39,654 nucleotides of DNA from Pseudolysinimonas_A sp039912695 (GCF_039912695.1 NZ_JBDSPJ010000015.1:1-39654); one strand, 5' to 3'. Shown: positions 1 through 15,682, counted from the stretch's first letter. The notes: a model not told the origin generated them from the sequence alone. Made by a program: numbers and translations.

Positions 1-2427
<2,427 letters not shown>

Positions 2428-2477
2428 CCAGCGGCTCATCCAGCACAGTTTTCGATTACAGGTAGAGAGAGACATAC

Positions 2478-6359
<3,882 letters not shown>

Positions 6360-6372
6360 TCACCTGTCACAC

Positions 6373-6406
6373 ACGAAGGGCCCTGCCGCAAGGTAGGGCC
6401 CTTCGT
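6373..6406 (+). terminator. Hairpin terminator after rpoC
   Basis: A perfect 12-bp inverted repeat (arm ACGAAGGGCCCT at 6373-6384, complementary arm 6395-6406) with a 10-nt loop lies 14 nt after the rpoC stop. It is followed by only a weak T-containing stretch (CGTT), as is common for high-GC actinobacterial terminators. It separates rpoBC from the next promoter at 6445. Confidence 0.85.
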
Positions 6407-6444
6407 CGTTCGCGCGCCCCGCGCTCGGGATGCGCGCGGCCCGT

Positions 6445-6450
6445 TAGCCT
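6445..6450 (+). promoter_or_regulatory. -10 element of a probable leaderless promoter for the FHA gene
   Basis: TAGCCT fits the actinobacterial TAnnnT -10 consensus and ends exactly 7 nt before the ATG at 6458, so transcription should begin at or within a base of the start codon. There is no Shine-Dalgarno sequence in the 7-nt gap (GGTCAGG only partly resembles one). No clear -35 is visible. A near-copy of this arrangement is found before the gene at 21660. Confidence 0.6.
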
Positions 6451-6457
6451 GGTCAGG

Positions 6458-7417
6458 ATGTTCGCCTACGTTCCCTCTGGCCCGCACGCGGGAACGGGTC
6501 ACGCTGTCGTGACCGACCGCTTCGTCTGCCTGCTCGGCGAAGAGAACGCTCCCAGCGTCGCGGTCGAGCTCTACCGGCTGCTCGAACTGCCCGCGACGAC
6601 GATCGCTGATGTGCTCGACGTGTTCATGTTGCACGGCTCGGCGAAGCGGTTTGCGATCGTCGAAGTCATCGATCCGGTCGAACGCATCGTGCGGGTCGCC
6701 GTCTCGGGCGAACTGTCTGTCGATCTGGCCGGTGCGGCATCCACTCGTCTGGAAGGGCCGACCGGCGCGACCTCCTGGAGCGGCGAGGTGCGCGGGGTGC
6801 AGACCCTGCGCCTGACGATCGGCACCCCGGAGGCTGGCGACCTGCAGTTGCCGATCAGGCGCGGGGTGGTGCGCACGCGCGACATCGCGATCGATGCTGC
6901 TGCCGAAGCCGCTCCGGAGTTGCCGATCGTCGAAGACCTGCAGACCCGCACCATCGAGCTGCCTCACCTGGCTGAGGTCGAGGTCGAGGCCGCGGCCGAG
7001 CCGAGTCCTGTCGTCGTCGAGCAGCGGTCGGCGCCCGCCGAGCCGCGTCGCGTCGATCTCGCACGCCTGTCATCCCGAATTTTCGTGCTGCACCTCCCCG
7101 ACGGCAGTCAACTGGAGCCGAGCACTCCGGTCGTCGTCGGGCGGCGGCCGTGGCGAACGACTCCGGACGAGACCACGACCTTCTACGTCGTCGCGCCGTC
7201 CCCGAATCGCGAGATCTCCGGCATCCATCTCGAAGTCGCTCTGATCGATGGCGAACTGCGAGCCCGCGACCTCGATTCGACCAACGGCACGATCGTGCTC
7301 ACCCCGACGCGCGCTCCCCGGTTACTGCACGAAGGCCGGTCAACCGCCCTGGAAGTAGGAGATATCCTCGACCTCGGGGAGGACTTCCGCATCGCTGTCG
7401 CGACTCGCACTACGTGA
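6458..7417 (+). CDS. FHA-domain protein with uncharacterised N-terminal domain
   Basis: A soluble 319-residue protein with no signal peptide or membrane segment. The C-terminal FHA domain (about residues 205-319) has the phosphothreonine-binding signature: Gly228-Arg229, Ser254 and His257 in SGIH, and Asn276-Gly in DSTNGT. FHA domains bind phosphothreonine peptides, so it probably reads the output of the Ser/Thr kinase encoded 84 nt downstream. The first 170 residues (from MFAYVPSGPHAGTGHAVVTD) are a compact alpha/beta region I do not recognise. Residues 160-215 are a Glu/Ala/Val-rich linker. The ATG at 6458 is preferred because the -10 element lies 7 nt upstream, giving a leaderless mRNA. 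It appears to be the first gene of the envelope-signalling cluster. FHA assignment is firm; the partner is inferred. Confidence 0.9.
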   Translation: MFAYVPSGPHAGTGHAVVTDRFVCLLGEENAPSVAVELYRLLELPATTIADVLDVFMLHGSAKRFAIVEVIDPVERIVRVAVSGELSVDLAGAASTRLEGPTGATSWSGEVRGVQTLRLTIGTPEAGDLQLPIRRGVVRTRDIAIDAAAEAAPELPIVEDLQTRTIELPHLAEVEVEAAAEPSPVVVEQRSAPAEPRRVDLARLSSRIFVLHLPDGSQLEPSTPVVVGRRPWRTTPDETTTFYVVAPSPNREISGIHLEVALIDGELRARDLDSTNGTIVLTPTRAPRLLHEGRSTALEVGDILDLGEDFRIAVATRTT

Positions 7418-7501
7418 CCTGAGCGGAATCGTTCCAGCAGGTGAAGTCCCCGTGCGCTGGCGCCGGATCGAGAGGGGCCAGATCGTGAAGGGTGCGAGCG
7501 C

Positions 7502-8635
7502 GTGGTGAGACGTCAGGGTGCTGCGCCGCCGATCCTTCCGGGTTACACCTACATCCGTCCGCTCGGCTCGGGCGGGTTTGCCGACGTCTACCTGTTCGAG
7601 CAAGACATGCCGCGCCGCGTCGTTGCGGTGAAGGTGCTGGTCGACGACGCCGTGAATCCCGAGGTCATCCGCACCTTCAATGCCGAAGCCGACATCATGG
7701 CGCGGCTGTCGGCGCACGCCTCGATCGTGACCATCTACCAGGCGAGCATCTCGGCCGACGGCCGGCCGTACTTCGTGATGGAGTACTGCCCCGAAACGAT
7801 GAGCGCGAAGTACAAGAAGGGTCCGCTGCCGGTCGCGGAGGTGCTCGACACCGGCGTGCGGATGGCGGCCGCGCTTGAGACGGCCCACCGCTCGGGGCTG
7901 CTGCACCGCGACATCAAGCCGTCCAACATCCTGATCACCAGCCTCGGTACTCCCGTGCTCGCCGACTTCGGTGTCGCCGCGGCGCTTGAACCGCTCGACG
8001 ACAGCGAAGAAGTGTTCGCGATGTCGGTGCCGTGGTCGGCGCCCGAAGTGCTCGAGCAACAGGTCACCGGATCGGTCGCGAGCGAAGTGTGGAGTCTCGG
8101 CGCCACTCTCTACACCCTGCTCGCCGGGCACAGCCCGTTCGAATCGACCGACCGCGAGAAGAACCGTCGGGATGTGCTGACCGAACGCGTCGTGAAGGCC
8201 AAGTACACGCCGATCGGACGGCCCGACGTTCCGCAGCGGGTTGACGACATCCTCGCGCGGTCGATGAGCAAGGTGCCGGCCGCGCGGCAGGAGTCGATGT
8301 ACGCGTTCGCCGAAGAACTGCGCTGGGCACAGTACGAGGCGGGTCTGCCGCCGACGACCCTCGAGGTGGCCGCTACCGAGTGGGCAAGTGCCGCCGCGCC
8401 CGTCGACTTCGCCTCGTCGGCACCTCGTGGTCCGGTCATCTCAACGGTTAATAAAGACTCGCGGCGGGCGGCGCGCGCGGCGCAGGCGTACACCTCGCGA
8501 CGGCAGGATGACGACGGCGTGCTGCCGCCGAAGGCGCAAGCGCCGTGGAAGACAGCCGTCATCGGCGGACTCGTCGGAGCCGGCGTACTCGCTGTCGTCG
8601 GGGTCATCGTCCTGTTTGCCTCGGGAGTGTTGTAG
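7502..8635 (+). CDS. Membrane-anchored Ser/Thr protein kinase (PknB family)
   Basis: A 377-residue Hanks-type kinase. The catalytic domain spans about residues 15-280: Gly-rich loop LGSGGFADVY, ATP-binding Lys44 (VAVKVL), catalytic HRDIKPSN with Asp137, ADFGVAA with Asp155, and an activation segment ending SVPWSAPEVL. All catalytic residues are present. A linker of about 70 residues follows, then one transmembrane helix at the C-terminus (about 350-377) with essentially nothing outside. It therefore has no PASTA or other external sensor of its own. The GTG at 7502 is chosen from an AAGGG at 7488-7492; the adjacent GTG at 7505 is equally possible. The next gene starts 2 nt after the stop, so kinase and giant surface protein are almost certainly co-expressed. 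It resembles Pkb2 of the bifidobacterial PFNA cluster in context, which is inference. Confidence 0.95.
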   Translation: MVRRQGAAPPILPGYTYIRPLGSGGFADVYLFEQDMPRRVVAVKVLVDDAVNPEVIRTFNAEADIMARLSAHASIVTIYQASISADGRPYFVMEYCPETMSAKYKKGPLPVAEVLDTGVRMAAALETAHRSGLLHRDIKPSNILITSLGTPVLADFGVAAALEPLDDSEEVFAMSVPWSAPEVLEQQVTGSVASEVWSLGATLYTLLAGHSPFESTDREKNRRDVLTERVVKAKYTPIGRPDVPQRVDDILARSMSKVPAARQESMYAFAEELRWAQYEAGLPPTTLEVAATEWASAAAPVDFASSAPRGPVISTVNKDSRRAARAAQAYTSRRQDDDGVLPPKAQAPWKTAVIGGLVGAGVLAVVGVIVLFASGVL

Positions 8636-8637
8636 CG

Positions 8638-11600
8638 ATGGCTCGTGCTGCCGCAGCTCCCCGCCGATCGCGACGCGGGCTCATCCCGCTCGTCGCCGGT
8701 CTGGCGTCGATTGCGGTCGTCGCAACTCTCGCGGTCGTCGTCGACGGGTACGACGCGCAGGAGGTTCCCGCCGTCGAGTCGTCGGTCTGGGTGACGCGGG
8801 CGGCCGGGCAGTACGCGCGAGTCAACACCGAGCTCGGCGAGATCGACACCGTGCGAACGGCGAGCGATCCGAGCGGCATCGCGCAGAACGGCGCTGCGGG
8901 CCTGGTCTTCACTCAGGGCTTCGGCCGCGCCTGGACGATCGACCCCGCGAACCCCGGCAACCTCGGCGGCTCGACCGACACCGCCGCCAACGGGACGACT
9001 CCGGATGCCGGTGAGCCCACGCCCACCGGAACCCGCGCGGTGGGGCAGTCGGGGGTGTGGCTGAGTTACCTGACCGACACCGGCAAGGCGTATTTGGGCA
9101 AGGTGCCGATCGACGGCGCGCCCGTCCTCCCGACGCTTGTCGATCCTTTCCGCGACGTCAAGGTGGCCGAAGGCGTGCAGGGGCCCAGTTACGTCGCGAG
9201 CGCCATCACTGTCGACGAGTCGGGCCTGGTCGCGATGTACTCGGCAGCCGAGTCGTCGGTGCGAATCTACGACCCGTCCCGCGACGAGTTCCGTGAGCCG
9301 GTCGAGGTGCAAAGCCCGCCGACGGCCGACGCCAAGCTCTCCATGACGCTCGTGCACGGCGCGTGGGCTCTCTTCGACTCGGTCTCGGGCCTTCTGTGGC
9401 TCCCCGGACGCGCCGATCCTGTCGACACGGGCCTGTCGGGCACCGCCGTTCTGCAGGCCTCGACGACGACCGGGGTCGGCGTGCACCTCGCCGATGACCG
9501 CAGCCTGATCTCCGTCGATTCGGCGACCGGAGCGACGCAAGATATCGCCACTGGGGCGGGCACCCCGGCCCAGCCGACCGTCGTCCATGGCGAACTGGTT
9601 GCCGCCTGGTTGTCATCCTCAGCCGGCAGTCTGTGGACTGAGTCGGGTGGGGCGACCGCTCTCACTCTCGACGGCACGTTGCTCGATGACGTCGACGCGA
9701 TCGTGCCGGTCATTCGGTCCAACGGGGATCGCGCGGTTCTCAATGAGACCTCCTCCGGGATGCTGTGGCGCATTCCCGACGGCAAGTTGATTCCGGTCAC
9801 CGAGTGGAACCTCGACGATCAGAACGACCGCGCCTCGGGAACGATCCAGGTTGACGATGTCGCCGAGCAGGAACCCCCGGTCGCGGTCGACGACTCGTTC
9901 GGGGTGCGCAGTGGAGCGCTGGTCGCGCTTCCCCTTCTGCTCAACGACCACGACCCGAACAAGAAGGACGTTCTGACGATCGTCCCCGAGTCGATTCACG
10001 GCGGGGACGGGTTCGGCACGATCTCGCTCGCCGCGAACGACCAGGAAGCCGTCGTGCAGGTCACGGGCAGTGGGTCGACCACCTTCAGCTACGCCGTGAC
10101 TGACGGGGTGTCGACCTCACCCCCGGCGAACGTGACCCTGACCGTCGTCGGAGATACGAACACGGCACCCGAGTGGTGCGGTGTCGAGGCCTGCGTGCAG
10201 GACTGGCCGACGCCGGGCATCTCCGCGGGCGGCACCGTGACAGTTCCGGTGCTCTTTGGCTGGGTCGACCACGAGGGCGACCCCTTCGTGCTCAGCGATG
10301 CTGTGAAAGACAACCCTGCCGATCAGGTGACGGTGGTTGCGACAGCGGACGGCAACGTCGTGGTGCGCCACCAGGATTCGAACGCGGGGGATGAGGTCAT
10401 CCCGATCACGGTCACGGTCACCGACTCGCACGGTGCGTCCGCGACCAAGACGCTCGAGGTTCGGGTGACGGCCAACTCCGCGCTGGTCGCGGAACCGATC
10501 GCGGCCGTCGCGGGCGTGAACGAAAAGATCTCGGTCGACATCGCCCAACACGTGCGCGGCGGCTCGGGGTCCTTCTCGATTGTCGACGCCGTGCAGACCT
10601 CGCAGGCGGGCGGCCTGATCGTCGTGCCGAACGCCGCGGCGGGCACGATCGATCTCACGGCGAGTACCGCGGGCGACTATGTCGTGACATACACGGTTCA
10701 CGATCTGCAGACGTCGGCTCAGCAGTCGGCGATCCTGCGCGTCACCGTGGTTGGTGGCGGAGCTCCGTTGTCGATGGCACCCATCACGGCATTCGTGCGT
10801 GCCAACGAAGACACCACTGTTGACGTGCTCGCTGCCGTGCAGAACACCTCAGGTCGGGTGCTGATCGTCTCCCAGGCCACTGCTTCGCAACCCAGCCTCG
10901 GCGTGAGCGTTGTCGGGCAGTCGCGCATTCGGGTCTCGGGGACGACAGATAACGGCTTGCCCGGCACTGTCGGAACCGCTCTCGTCACCGTCACTGACGG
11001 CGCCGGCGCATCTGTGCAGGGAACCGTCACGGTCTTCTTGGTCGCCTCGGCAACTATCACCGGACCCATCGCCGTTCCCGACACGGCGACAGTTCGCGCT
11101 GGCAACCAGGCCGACATCCTGGTACTGGCTAACGACGTCAGCCCGCGCGGCGAGCGGGTGGTTCTGTATCCCGACGTGCAGGGATCCGGTGCTGCGGGCG
11201 AGCTCGCGTTCGTCGCAGGCGACCGGGTGCGGTATCTCGCGCCCGAGGCCCCCGGCGTCTACACCTTGCGCTACTCGCTCTATCTCGAGAACGCGCCCCA
11301 GTTACTCGATTCGGCGACGATCACCGTGACGGTGCTGCCCGCGGGTACCAACCGTGCACCGCAACCACCCATCCTCACCGGTCGTGTCGTCGCGGGACAG
11401 TCGATCTCGATCCCGTTCAGCGGATCAGGCATCGACCCCGACGGTGACCGCGTGGTGTTGGCCGACGTCGACCAGCCCGCGGCCGGTCAGGGTTTCGCGG
11501 CCATCTCGGCCGAAGGCGACGCGATCGTCTACACCGCACCCGGCAACGGCGTCCCCGGCGGCCAAGTCACCTTCGCCTACCGGGTGCGTGACACCGCGGG

Positions 11601-14600
11601 TGAAGACGCCACGGGCGTGGTGCGAGTCGGCGTGCTGGCGACGAATGTGTCGGATCTCACCCCGATCACCTACGGCGACTATCTGCGCGTGCAAGCCGGC
11701 ACCCCGACGCCGCTGACAGTGTCACCGATGCTGAATGACCGCGACCCGAAAGAGGGTCGGCTGGTGCTGCAGAAGGTGGTGCCGAACGCTGTGGTGGGCA
11801 CGCCCGAATACGACCGGCTCCTCGCACTGCTCGACACCAGCAACCTCGCGAATGGTGAGATCAGTGTCACCGCGGGCGACGTGCTGGGCGTTCACTCCTA
11901 CGTCTACACCGTGGTTTCGCAGGCCTCGTTCTCGGTCGGCCAGGGCCTGATCGTGGTCAACGTCACCGACACCCCCTCACCGGATGCCCCGCTCGTCACC
12001 GACACCGTCGTCACGGCCGAAAATCGCGGCCAGCTCGCCTCGGGAATCGACGTCGTGACCGACAAGGTGCAGTGGGCGACCGGCGACCCGTCGAGCCTCG
12101 AACTCGCGATCTGGGGTCCCTCGGCCTCTCGGTACACGGTCACGGGGAGCCGCATTGCCGGCGACCTCCCCGCCGACGGCGACATCGTGCCGTTCTCACT
12201 GACGGGCACCGGGTCGGGGGGCGCGAAGGTGGTCAGTTACGGCTTCCTGCGCATCCCGGCGTTCGACGACATGCGGCTACAACTGCGACCCGGTACAGCG
12301 CCGATTCGGGTGGGTGAAGAGCAGTCGGTCGCGATCACGGTTCGTGCCCTGCTCGACCTTGACCCCAGTGATCAGATCGAGATCCGCAACGATCCCGGGT
12401 ACTCGGTGCAGCGAGCCAACGCCTCGTGCACCGGCACTTCATCGACGGCCGTGACCTATTCCGCGGGCCGCGAAGCGCCGTGGACCGACGCCTGCACCGT
12501 GCCCGTGCGCGTCGTCGGTCAAGACACCTGGACGCTCCTGGGAATCCCGGTCATCATCCAGCCGAAAGACCCGCAGGCGATCCTTAACTCGATCAGCGTG
12601 ACGGTGCCGCCCGGCGGGACCGGCAGCGTGAGTTTTTACCACGACATGGTCAAGTGGGAAGGCGACCGGGTCGGTGACTTGAGCAAACTGGACTACCAGA
12701 CGGCCTTCTCGGGCACCGCGTTCATCGTCACCCCGCAGAGCGACGGCTCGATCAAGATCGACGCGGATGCGCGCGCCCGGTCGGGCACCCGAGAGACGGT
12801 AAGAGTTTCGATCACCGGGTACGGCGGGCTGACGGCAGGCATCACCCTGATTGTCGGGATCGCCCCGGCGGACGCCCCGCGTGGCGCGAGCTTCACCCAG
12901 CAGTGCGACGTCAGCGCGGGCGCGACCTGCTCGATCGCGGTCATCGGCAAGGCGGGTGAGTACGACCCGTTCAAGGGAGCGCTTCAGGGATCGGGCCTCA
13001 CTCTGGTCGGCGTCGGCGGCTCGTCCGCTGGCGGAACGGTGACCTGCCCGGTCGCGAGTGTGCGGGTCGGTGACGACCATCAGGTGATCGCGACCTGGCC
13101 CTCCGGACCGAAGCCGATCGGTGGTGAATGCGTCGTGCCGTTCACGGTGGCCGACGCGCAGGGGCGCACCGGCCCCGGTCAGCTCACGATCGACGTCCTC
13201 GGGTACCCGCAACGGCCGGCGAGCGTCATCACCACCGCGTACAGTCCCAGCAGCGTCACGCTCCGGGTCGACCTCGGTGACGCGCGCAACGCCCATCCGC
13301 CGGTCTCCGGCGTTCGACTTTACGAGGGCGGCTCTGCCGTTGCCACGGCGACCTGTTCGCCGCAGGGCGTTGACTATCAGTGCGTCGTGACCGGCCTGGT
13401 CAACGGAGCCGACCACACCTACACCGCACGCGCCGCGAACTCGGTCGGTGAATCGCTCGATACCAACGGAGTCGTCACCCGCGCCTACGCCAAACCGGTC
13501 ATCACGAACCTTGCCGTCGCCAGCGTCTATCGCGCGGGCAGCGGTTCGGGGAGCACGGGACCGAACAATGGGGTCGTCACGCTGAGCATCACGGCGGACG
13601 ACGACGCCCAGGCGTACCGAGTGCTGGTCAGTGGCACCCCGATCACCACGATCAGCCGCACCGGCAACACAACGACTGCCGACATCAGCCTTCAGCCGGG
13701 CAGCCGACTGCTGCAAGTCATCCCGATCAGCCGGTTCAACCCGCCGATCGCGGGCAGCAACGAGGGCGACACGGTATCCATCACGGCGCTCGCGGTCGGT
13801 ACCCCGCAGGTGACCGCCCAGGGGAGCGCGGCCTCGAACTCCGACGGCACGGCCATCATCCTGACCGGCGCCACTGCCGGTGCGAACGGCAGCCCGAAGC
13901 CGCAAAGCGTGACGTATTACGCCTGGCAGGGGAGCCAGCCAAGCTGCACCGCTGACGCCAACGGCGACCAGCAGGTCTCGGGTGCTGCCGCGACGTCTGC
14001 GACATCAACGATTTCGGGCCTCACTCCGAATGAGGACTACTCGGTCTCGGCCTGCATCTCATACGGGTTCGGCGCCGTGAGCACCGGGAGCATCGCATCC
14101 TTCACCTTCGCGGCCCCGGACGCACCCGCTGGACCCCTGACCTACCAAATCGCCACCAACCCCTCGGGCGGCGGCGACACCAAGTACTACGGGCTGGCCG
14201 GTGTTGACCACGCGGCGAACAACCCGGGCAACGGCTTCCAAGAGCGCTACCGCGTCAACGGGGGCGGCCTCCAGAACTCGCTCACCGACCTGCCCTCGAA
14301 CGGCACGCCTGCCGTCACGGTTGCGTACTGCAAGAACATCGGCGGCCAGCCGCGGTGTAGTGCCGAGACGACGATCACTCCGGCAGCCGGCGGACCGGCC
14401 ACCACCGTCACGCTGAAGTTCCCGCAGTGCAACCAGCTTGACGTCGACAACGATGACGCCGACAACGCGGCCGGCATCACCGCAAGCGGGCCGGCATCCG
14501 GGCAGTTCACGCCGACTTCGTCGGATAACGACGGTGGCTTCTTCCACAGCTACCCGTTCACCTACGACTTCACCGTCACCTGGACCGGACCTGGCTATAC

Positions 14601-14643
14601 CGGCCTCTCCGGAGCCAACTACCAACGCACCTGCAACCAATGA
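8638..14643 (+). CDS. Giant surface protein with Ig/cadherin-like and fibronectin type III domains
   Basis: A 2,001-residue protein. The ATG at 8638, 2 nt after the kinase stop, is chosen because it gives a basic N-terminus (RRSRRG) and one membrane helix at residues 15-35; the frame is open further upstream but only inside the kinase gene. The rest should be extracellular. Residues 40-400 look like a beta-propeller-type region. Then come repeated Ig/cadherin-like modules, recognisable by blocks such as VDDSFGVRSGALVALPLLLN (about 415), PDTATVRAGNQADILVLAND (about 812), GSGIDPDGDRVVLADV (about 925) and PMLNDRDPKEGRLVLQ (about 1025). An Fn3-like domain lies near 1520-1615, and Cys-containing domains follow at the C-terminus. 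No sortase motif is seen, so anchoring is by the N-terminal helix. In the PFNA-type cluster this is the fn3 position. Ligand unknown; adhesion or wall-stress sensing for the kinase is inference. Confidence 0.9.
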   Translation: MARAAAAPRRSRRGLIPLVAGLASIAVVATLAVVVDGYDAQEVPAVESSVWVTRAAGQYARVNTELGEIDTVRTASDPSGIAQNGAAGLVFTQGFGRAWTIDPANPGNLGGSTDTAANGTTPDAGEPTPTGTRAVGQSGVWLSYLTDTGKAYLGKVPIDGAPVLPTLVDPFRDVKVAEGVQGPSYVASAITVDESGLVAMYSAAESSVRIYDPSRDEFREPVEVQSPPTADAKLSMTLVHGAWALFDSVSGLLWLPGRADPVDTGLSGTAVLQASTTTGVGVHLADDRSLISVDSATGATQDIATGAGTPAQPTVVHGELVAAWLSSSAGSLWTESGGATALTLDGTLLDDVDAIVPVIRSNGDRAVLNETSSGMLWRIPDGKLIPVTEWNLDDQNDRASGTIQVDDVAEQEPPVAVDDSFGVRSGALVALPLLLNDHDPNKKDVLTIVPESIHGGDGFGTISLAANDQEAVVQVTGSGSTTFSYAVTDGVSTSPPANVTLTVVGDTNTAPEWCGVEACVQDWPTPGISAGGTVTVPVLFGWVDHEGDPFVLSDAVKDNPADQVTVVATADGNVVVRHQDSNAGDEVIPITVTVTDSHGASATKTLEVRVTANSALVAEPIAAVAGVNEKISVDIAQHVRGGSGSFSIVDAVQTSQAGGLIVVPNAAAGTIDLTASTAGDYVVTYTVHDLQTSAQQSAILRVTVVGGGAPLSMAPITAFVRANEDTTVDVLAAVQNTSGRVLIVSQATASQPSLGVSVVGQSRIRVSGTTDNGLPGTVGTALVTVTDGAGASVQGTVTVFLVASATITGPIAVPDTATVRAGNQADILVLANDVSPRGERVVLYPDVQGSGAAGELAFVAGDRVRYLAPEAPGVYTLRYSLYLENAPQLLDSATITVTVLPAGTNRAPQPPILTGRVVAGQSISIPFSGSGIDPDGDRVVLADVDQPAAGQGFAAISAEGDAIVYTAPGNGVPGGQVTFAYRVRDTAGEDATGVVRVGVLATNVSDLTPITYGDYLRVQAGTPTPLTVSPMLNDRDPKEGRLVLQKVVPNAVVGTPEYDRLLALLDTSNLANGEISVTAGDVLGVHSYVYTVVSQASFSVGQGLIVVNVTDTPSPDAPLVTDTVVTAENRGQLASGIDVVTDKVQWATGDPSSLELAIWGPSASRYTVTGSRIAGDLPADGDIVPFSLTGTGSGGAKVVSYGFLRIPAFDDMRLQLRPGTAPIRVGEEQSVAITVRALLDLDPSDQIEIRNDPGYSVQRANASCTGTSSTAVTYSAGREAPWTDACTVPVRVVGQDTWTLLGIPVIIQPKDPQAILNSISVTVPPGGTGSVSFYHDMVKWEGDRVGDLSKLDYQTAFSGTAFIVTPQSDGSIKIDADARARSGTRETVRVSITGYGGLTAGITLIVGIAPADAPRGASFTQQCDVSAGATCSIAVIGKAGEYDPFKGALQGSGLTLVGVGGSSAGGTVTCPVASVRVGDDHQVIATWPSGPKPIGGECVVPFTVADAQGRTGPGQLTIDVLGYPQRPASVITTAYSPSSVTLRVDLGDARNAHPPVSGVRLYEGGSAVATATCSPQGVDYQCVVTGLVNGADHTYTARAANSVGESLDTNGVVTRAYAKPVITNLAVASVYRAGSGSGSTGPNNGVVTLSITADDDAQAYRVLVSGTPITTISRTGNTTTADISLQPGSRLLQVIPISRFNPPIAGSNEGDTVSITALAVGTPQVTAQGSAASNSDGTAIILTGATAGANGSPKPQSVTYYAWQGSQPSCTADANGDQQVSGAAATSATSTISGLTPNEDYSVSACISYGFGAVSTGSIASFTFAAPDAPAGPLTYQIATNPSGGGDTKYYGLAGVDHAANNPGNGFQERYRVNGGGLQNSLTDLPSNGTPAVTVAYCKNIGGQPRCSAETTITPAAGGPATTVTLKFPQCNQLDVDNDDADNAAGITASGPASGQFTPTSSDNDGGFFHSYPFTYDFTVTWTGPGYTGLSGANYQRTCNQ

Positions 14644-14702
14644 GCCACGAAACCCATGAGCTACGAAAACCCATGAGCTACGAAAACGAGGACACCGCAT
14701 GA
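14640..14702 (+). CDS. Possible 20-codon bridging ORF between surface-protein gene and moxR-type gene
   Basis: An ATG at 14640 overlaps the surface-protein stop as ATGA. The frame runs 20 codons (MSHETHELRK... ...SYENEDTA) and stops with a TGA at 14700 that overlaps the ATPase ATG at 14699, again as ATGA. The tiny frame therefore spans the whole gap between two large genes with coupling overlaps at both ends. An internal in-frame ATG lies at 14673. Its sequence is made of a tandem 17-bp repeat, so it may be only a reinitiation bridge and not a functional peptide. No homology is recognised. Confidence 0.3.
   Translation: MSHETHELRKPMSYENEDTA
14641..14688 (+). repeat. Tandem 17-bp repeat, about three units, in the gap before the AAA ATPase gene
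   Basis: The unit ATGAGCTACGAAAACCC begins at 14656 and again at 14673. A degenerate, 1-nt-shorter first unit (TGAGCCACGAAACCC) starts at 14641 and contains the stop codon of the surface-protein gene. The last unit runs into the GAGGA ribosome binding site (14688-14692) of the ATPase gene. Confidence 0.85.
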
Positions 14703-15664
14703 CGATCGCGCCCGAACAGTCAGCCTGGTTCGCCGAGACCTTCGGCCTGCTGGCCGACAACGTTGAGCTGGCGGTGCTCGGCAAGCGCCATGTCGTCGAA
14801 CTGGTGCTCGCGGCGACCCTCAGCGAAGGTCACGTGCTTCTAGAAGACGTGCCCGGCACCGGCAAGACGGCACTCGCCCGCGCGATCTCGTCGACCGTGA
14901 AGGGCACGAACTCCCGCATTCAGTTCACTCCCGACCTGCTTCCGGGAGACGTCACCGGCATCACGGTCTACGACCAGAAGAAGGGCGAGTTCCAGTTTCA
15001 CGCCGGGCCGATCTTCGCCAACGTGGTGCTCGCCGACGAGATCAACCGAGCCAGCCCGAAGACCCAGTCAGCGCTGCTCGAAGTGATGGAAGAGGGCAAC
15101 GTCACGGTGGATGGCGTCACCCGTCCGGTCGGGCGGCCGTTCCTAGTGATCGCGACCCAGAACCCCGTCGAGCAGGCCGGGACCTACCGGCTTCCCGAGG
15201 CGCAGCTCGACCGATTCATGATCCGCACCTCGATCGGCTACCCCGACGAGGCCGCGACTCTGCGCATCCTGCAAGGCGTCGGCAACCCTCGTAAGGAGGT
15301 GCCGGGCATCGTCGAGACCGACCGGCTCGTGACGATGACCGACATGGCGCGCGAGGTGTACACCAGCCCCCTGGTGTCGGACTACATCATGCGCATCGTG
15401 GATGCCACCCGCCGCGCTACCGAGGTCAAGCTCGGCGTCAGCGTGCGCGGCGCGATCTCGTTCGCGCGCATCGCGATGACCTGGGCAGCCTCGAGGGGGC
15501 GCACCTTCGTCACCCCCGACGACGTTCGCGACCTCGCCGTGCCGACTCTTGCGCACCGCATGATCCTCGAACCGGAGGCAGAGTTCGACGGCGTCACCGC
15601 AATCGACGTCGTCGGTCAGGTGCTGCTTGACGTCGCACCGCCCGTGGAGAACGGCGCCGCCTAG
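14699..15664 (+). CDS. MoxR-family AAA+ ATPase
   Basis: A 321-residue cytoplasmic MoxR-type AAA+ ATPase, thought in this family to act as a chaperone that matures or inserts partner proteins. Walker A is EDVPGTGKTALARA with Lys56. Walker B is VVLADEINRASPKTQSALLE. Sensor 1 is the typical MoxR string FLVIATQNPVEQAGTYRLPE followed by AQLDRFM, and the arginine-containing small C-terminal domain follows. Length is normal. The ATG is preceded by GAGGA at 6-nt spacing. A DUF58 gene 18 nt downstream and a transglutaminase-fold gene after that give the standard MoxR-DUF58-transglutaminase association. The substrate may be the giant surface protein or the DUF58/transglutaminase proteins, which is inference. 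Confidence 0.96.
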   Translation: MTIAPEQSAWFAETFGLLADNVELAVLGKRHVVELVLAATLSEGHVLLEDVPGTGKTALARAISSTVKGTNSRIQFTPDLLPGDVTGITVYDQKKGEFQFHAGPIFANVVLADEINRASPKTQSALLEVMEEGNVTVDGVTRPVGRPFLVIATQNPVEQAGTYRLPEAQLDRFMIRTSIGYPDEAATLRILQGVGNPRKEVPGIVETDRLVTMTDMAREVYTSPLVSDYIMRIVDATRRATEVKLGVSVRGAISFARIAMTWAASRGRTFVTPDDVRDLAVPTLAHRMILEPEAEFDGVTAIDVVGQVLLDVAPPVENGAA

Positions 15665-15682
15665 GCGCCTGAGCACACGACA

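Noticed and set aside
8545..8637. Upstream extension of the giant surface protein from an ATG at 8545
   Set aside because: It would overlap the kinase's membrane helix and add an Arg/His-rich segment. The ATG at 8638 gives a normal signal-anchor and the expected 2-nt gap.
14641..14690. CRISPR-like short repeats
   Set aside because: Only about three 17-bp units directly abutting one another with no spacers; this is a tandem repeat.
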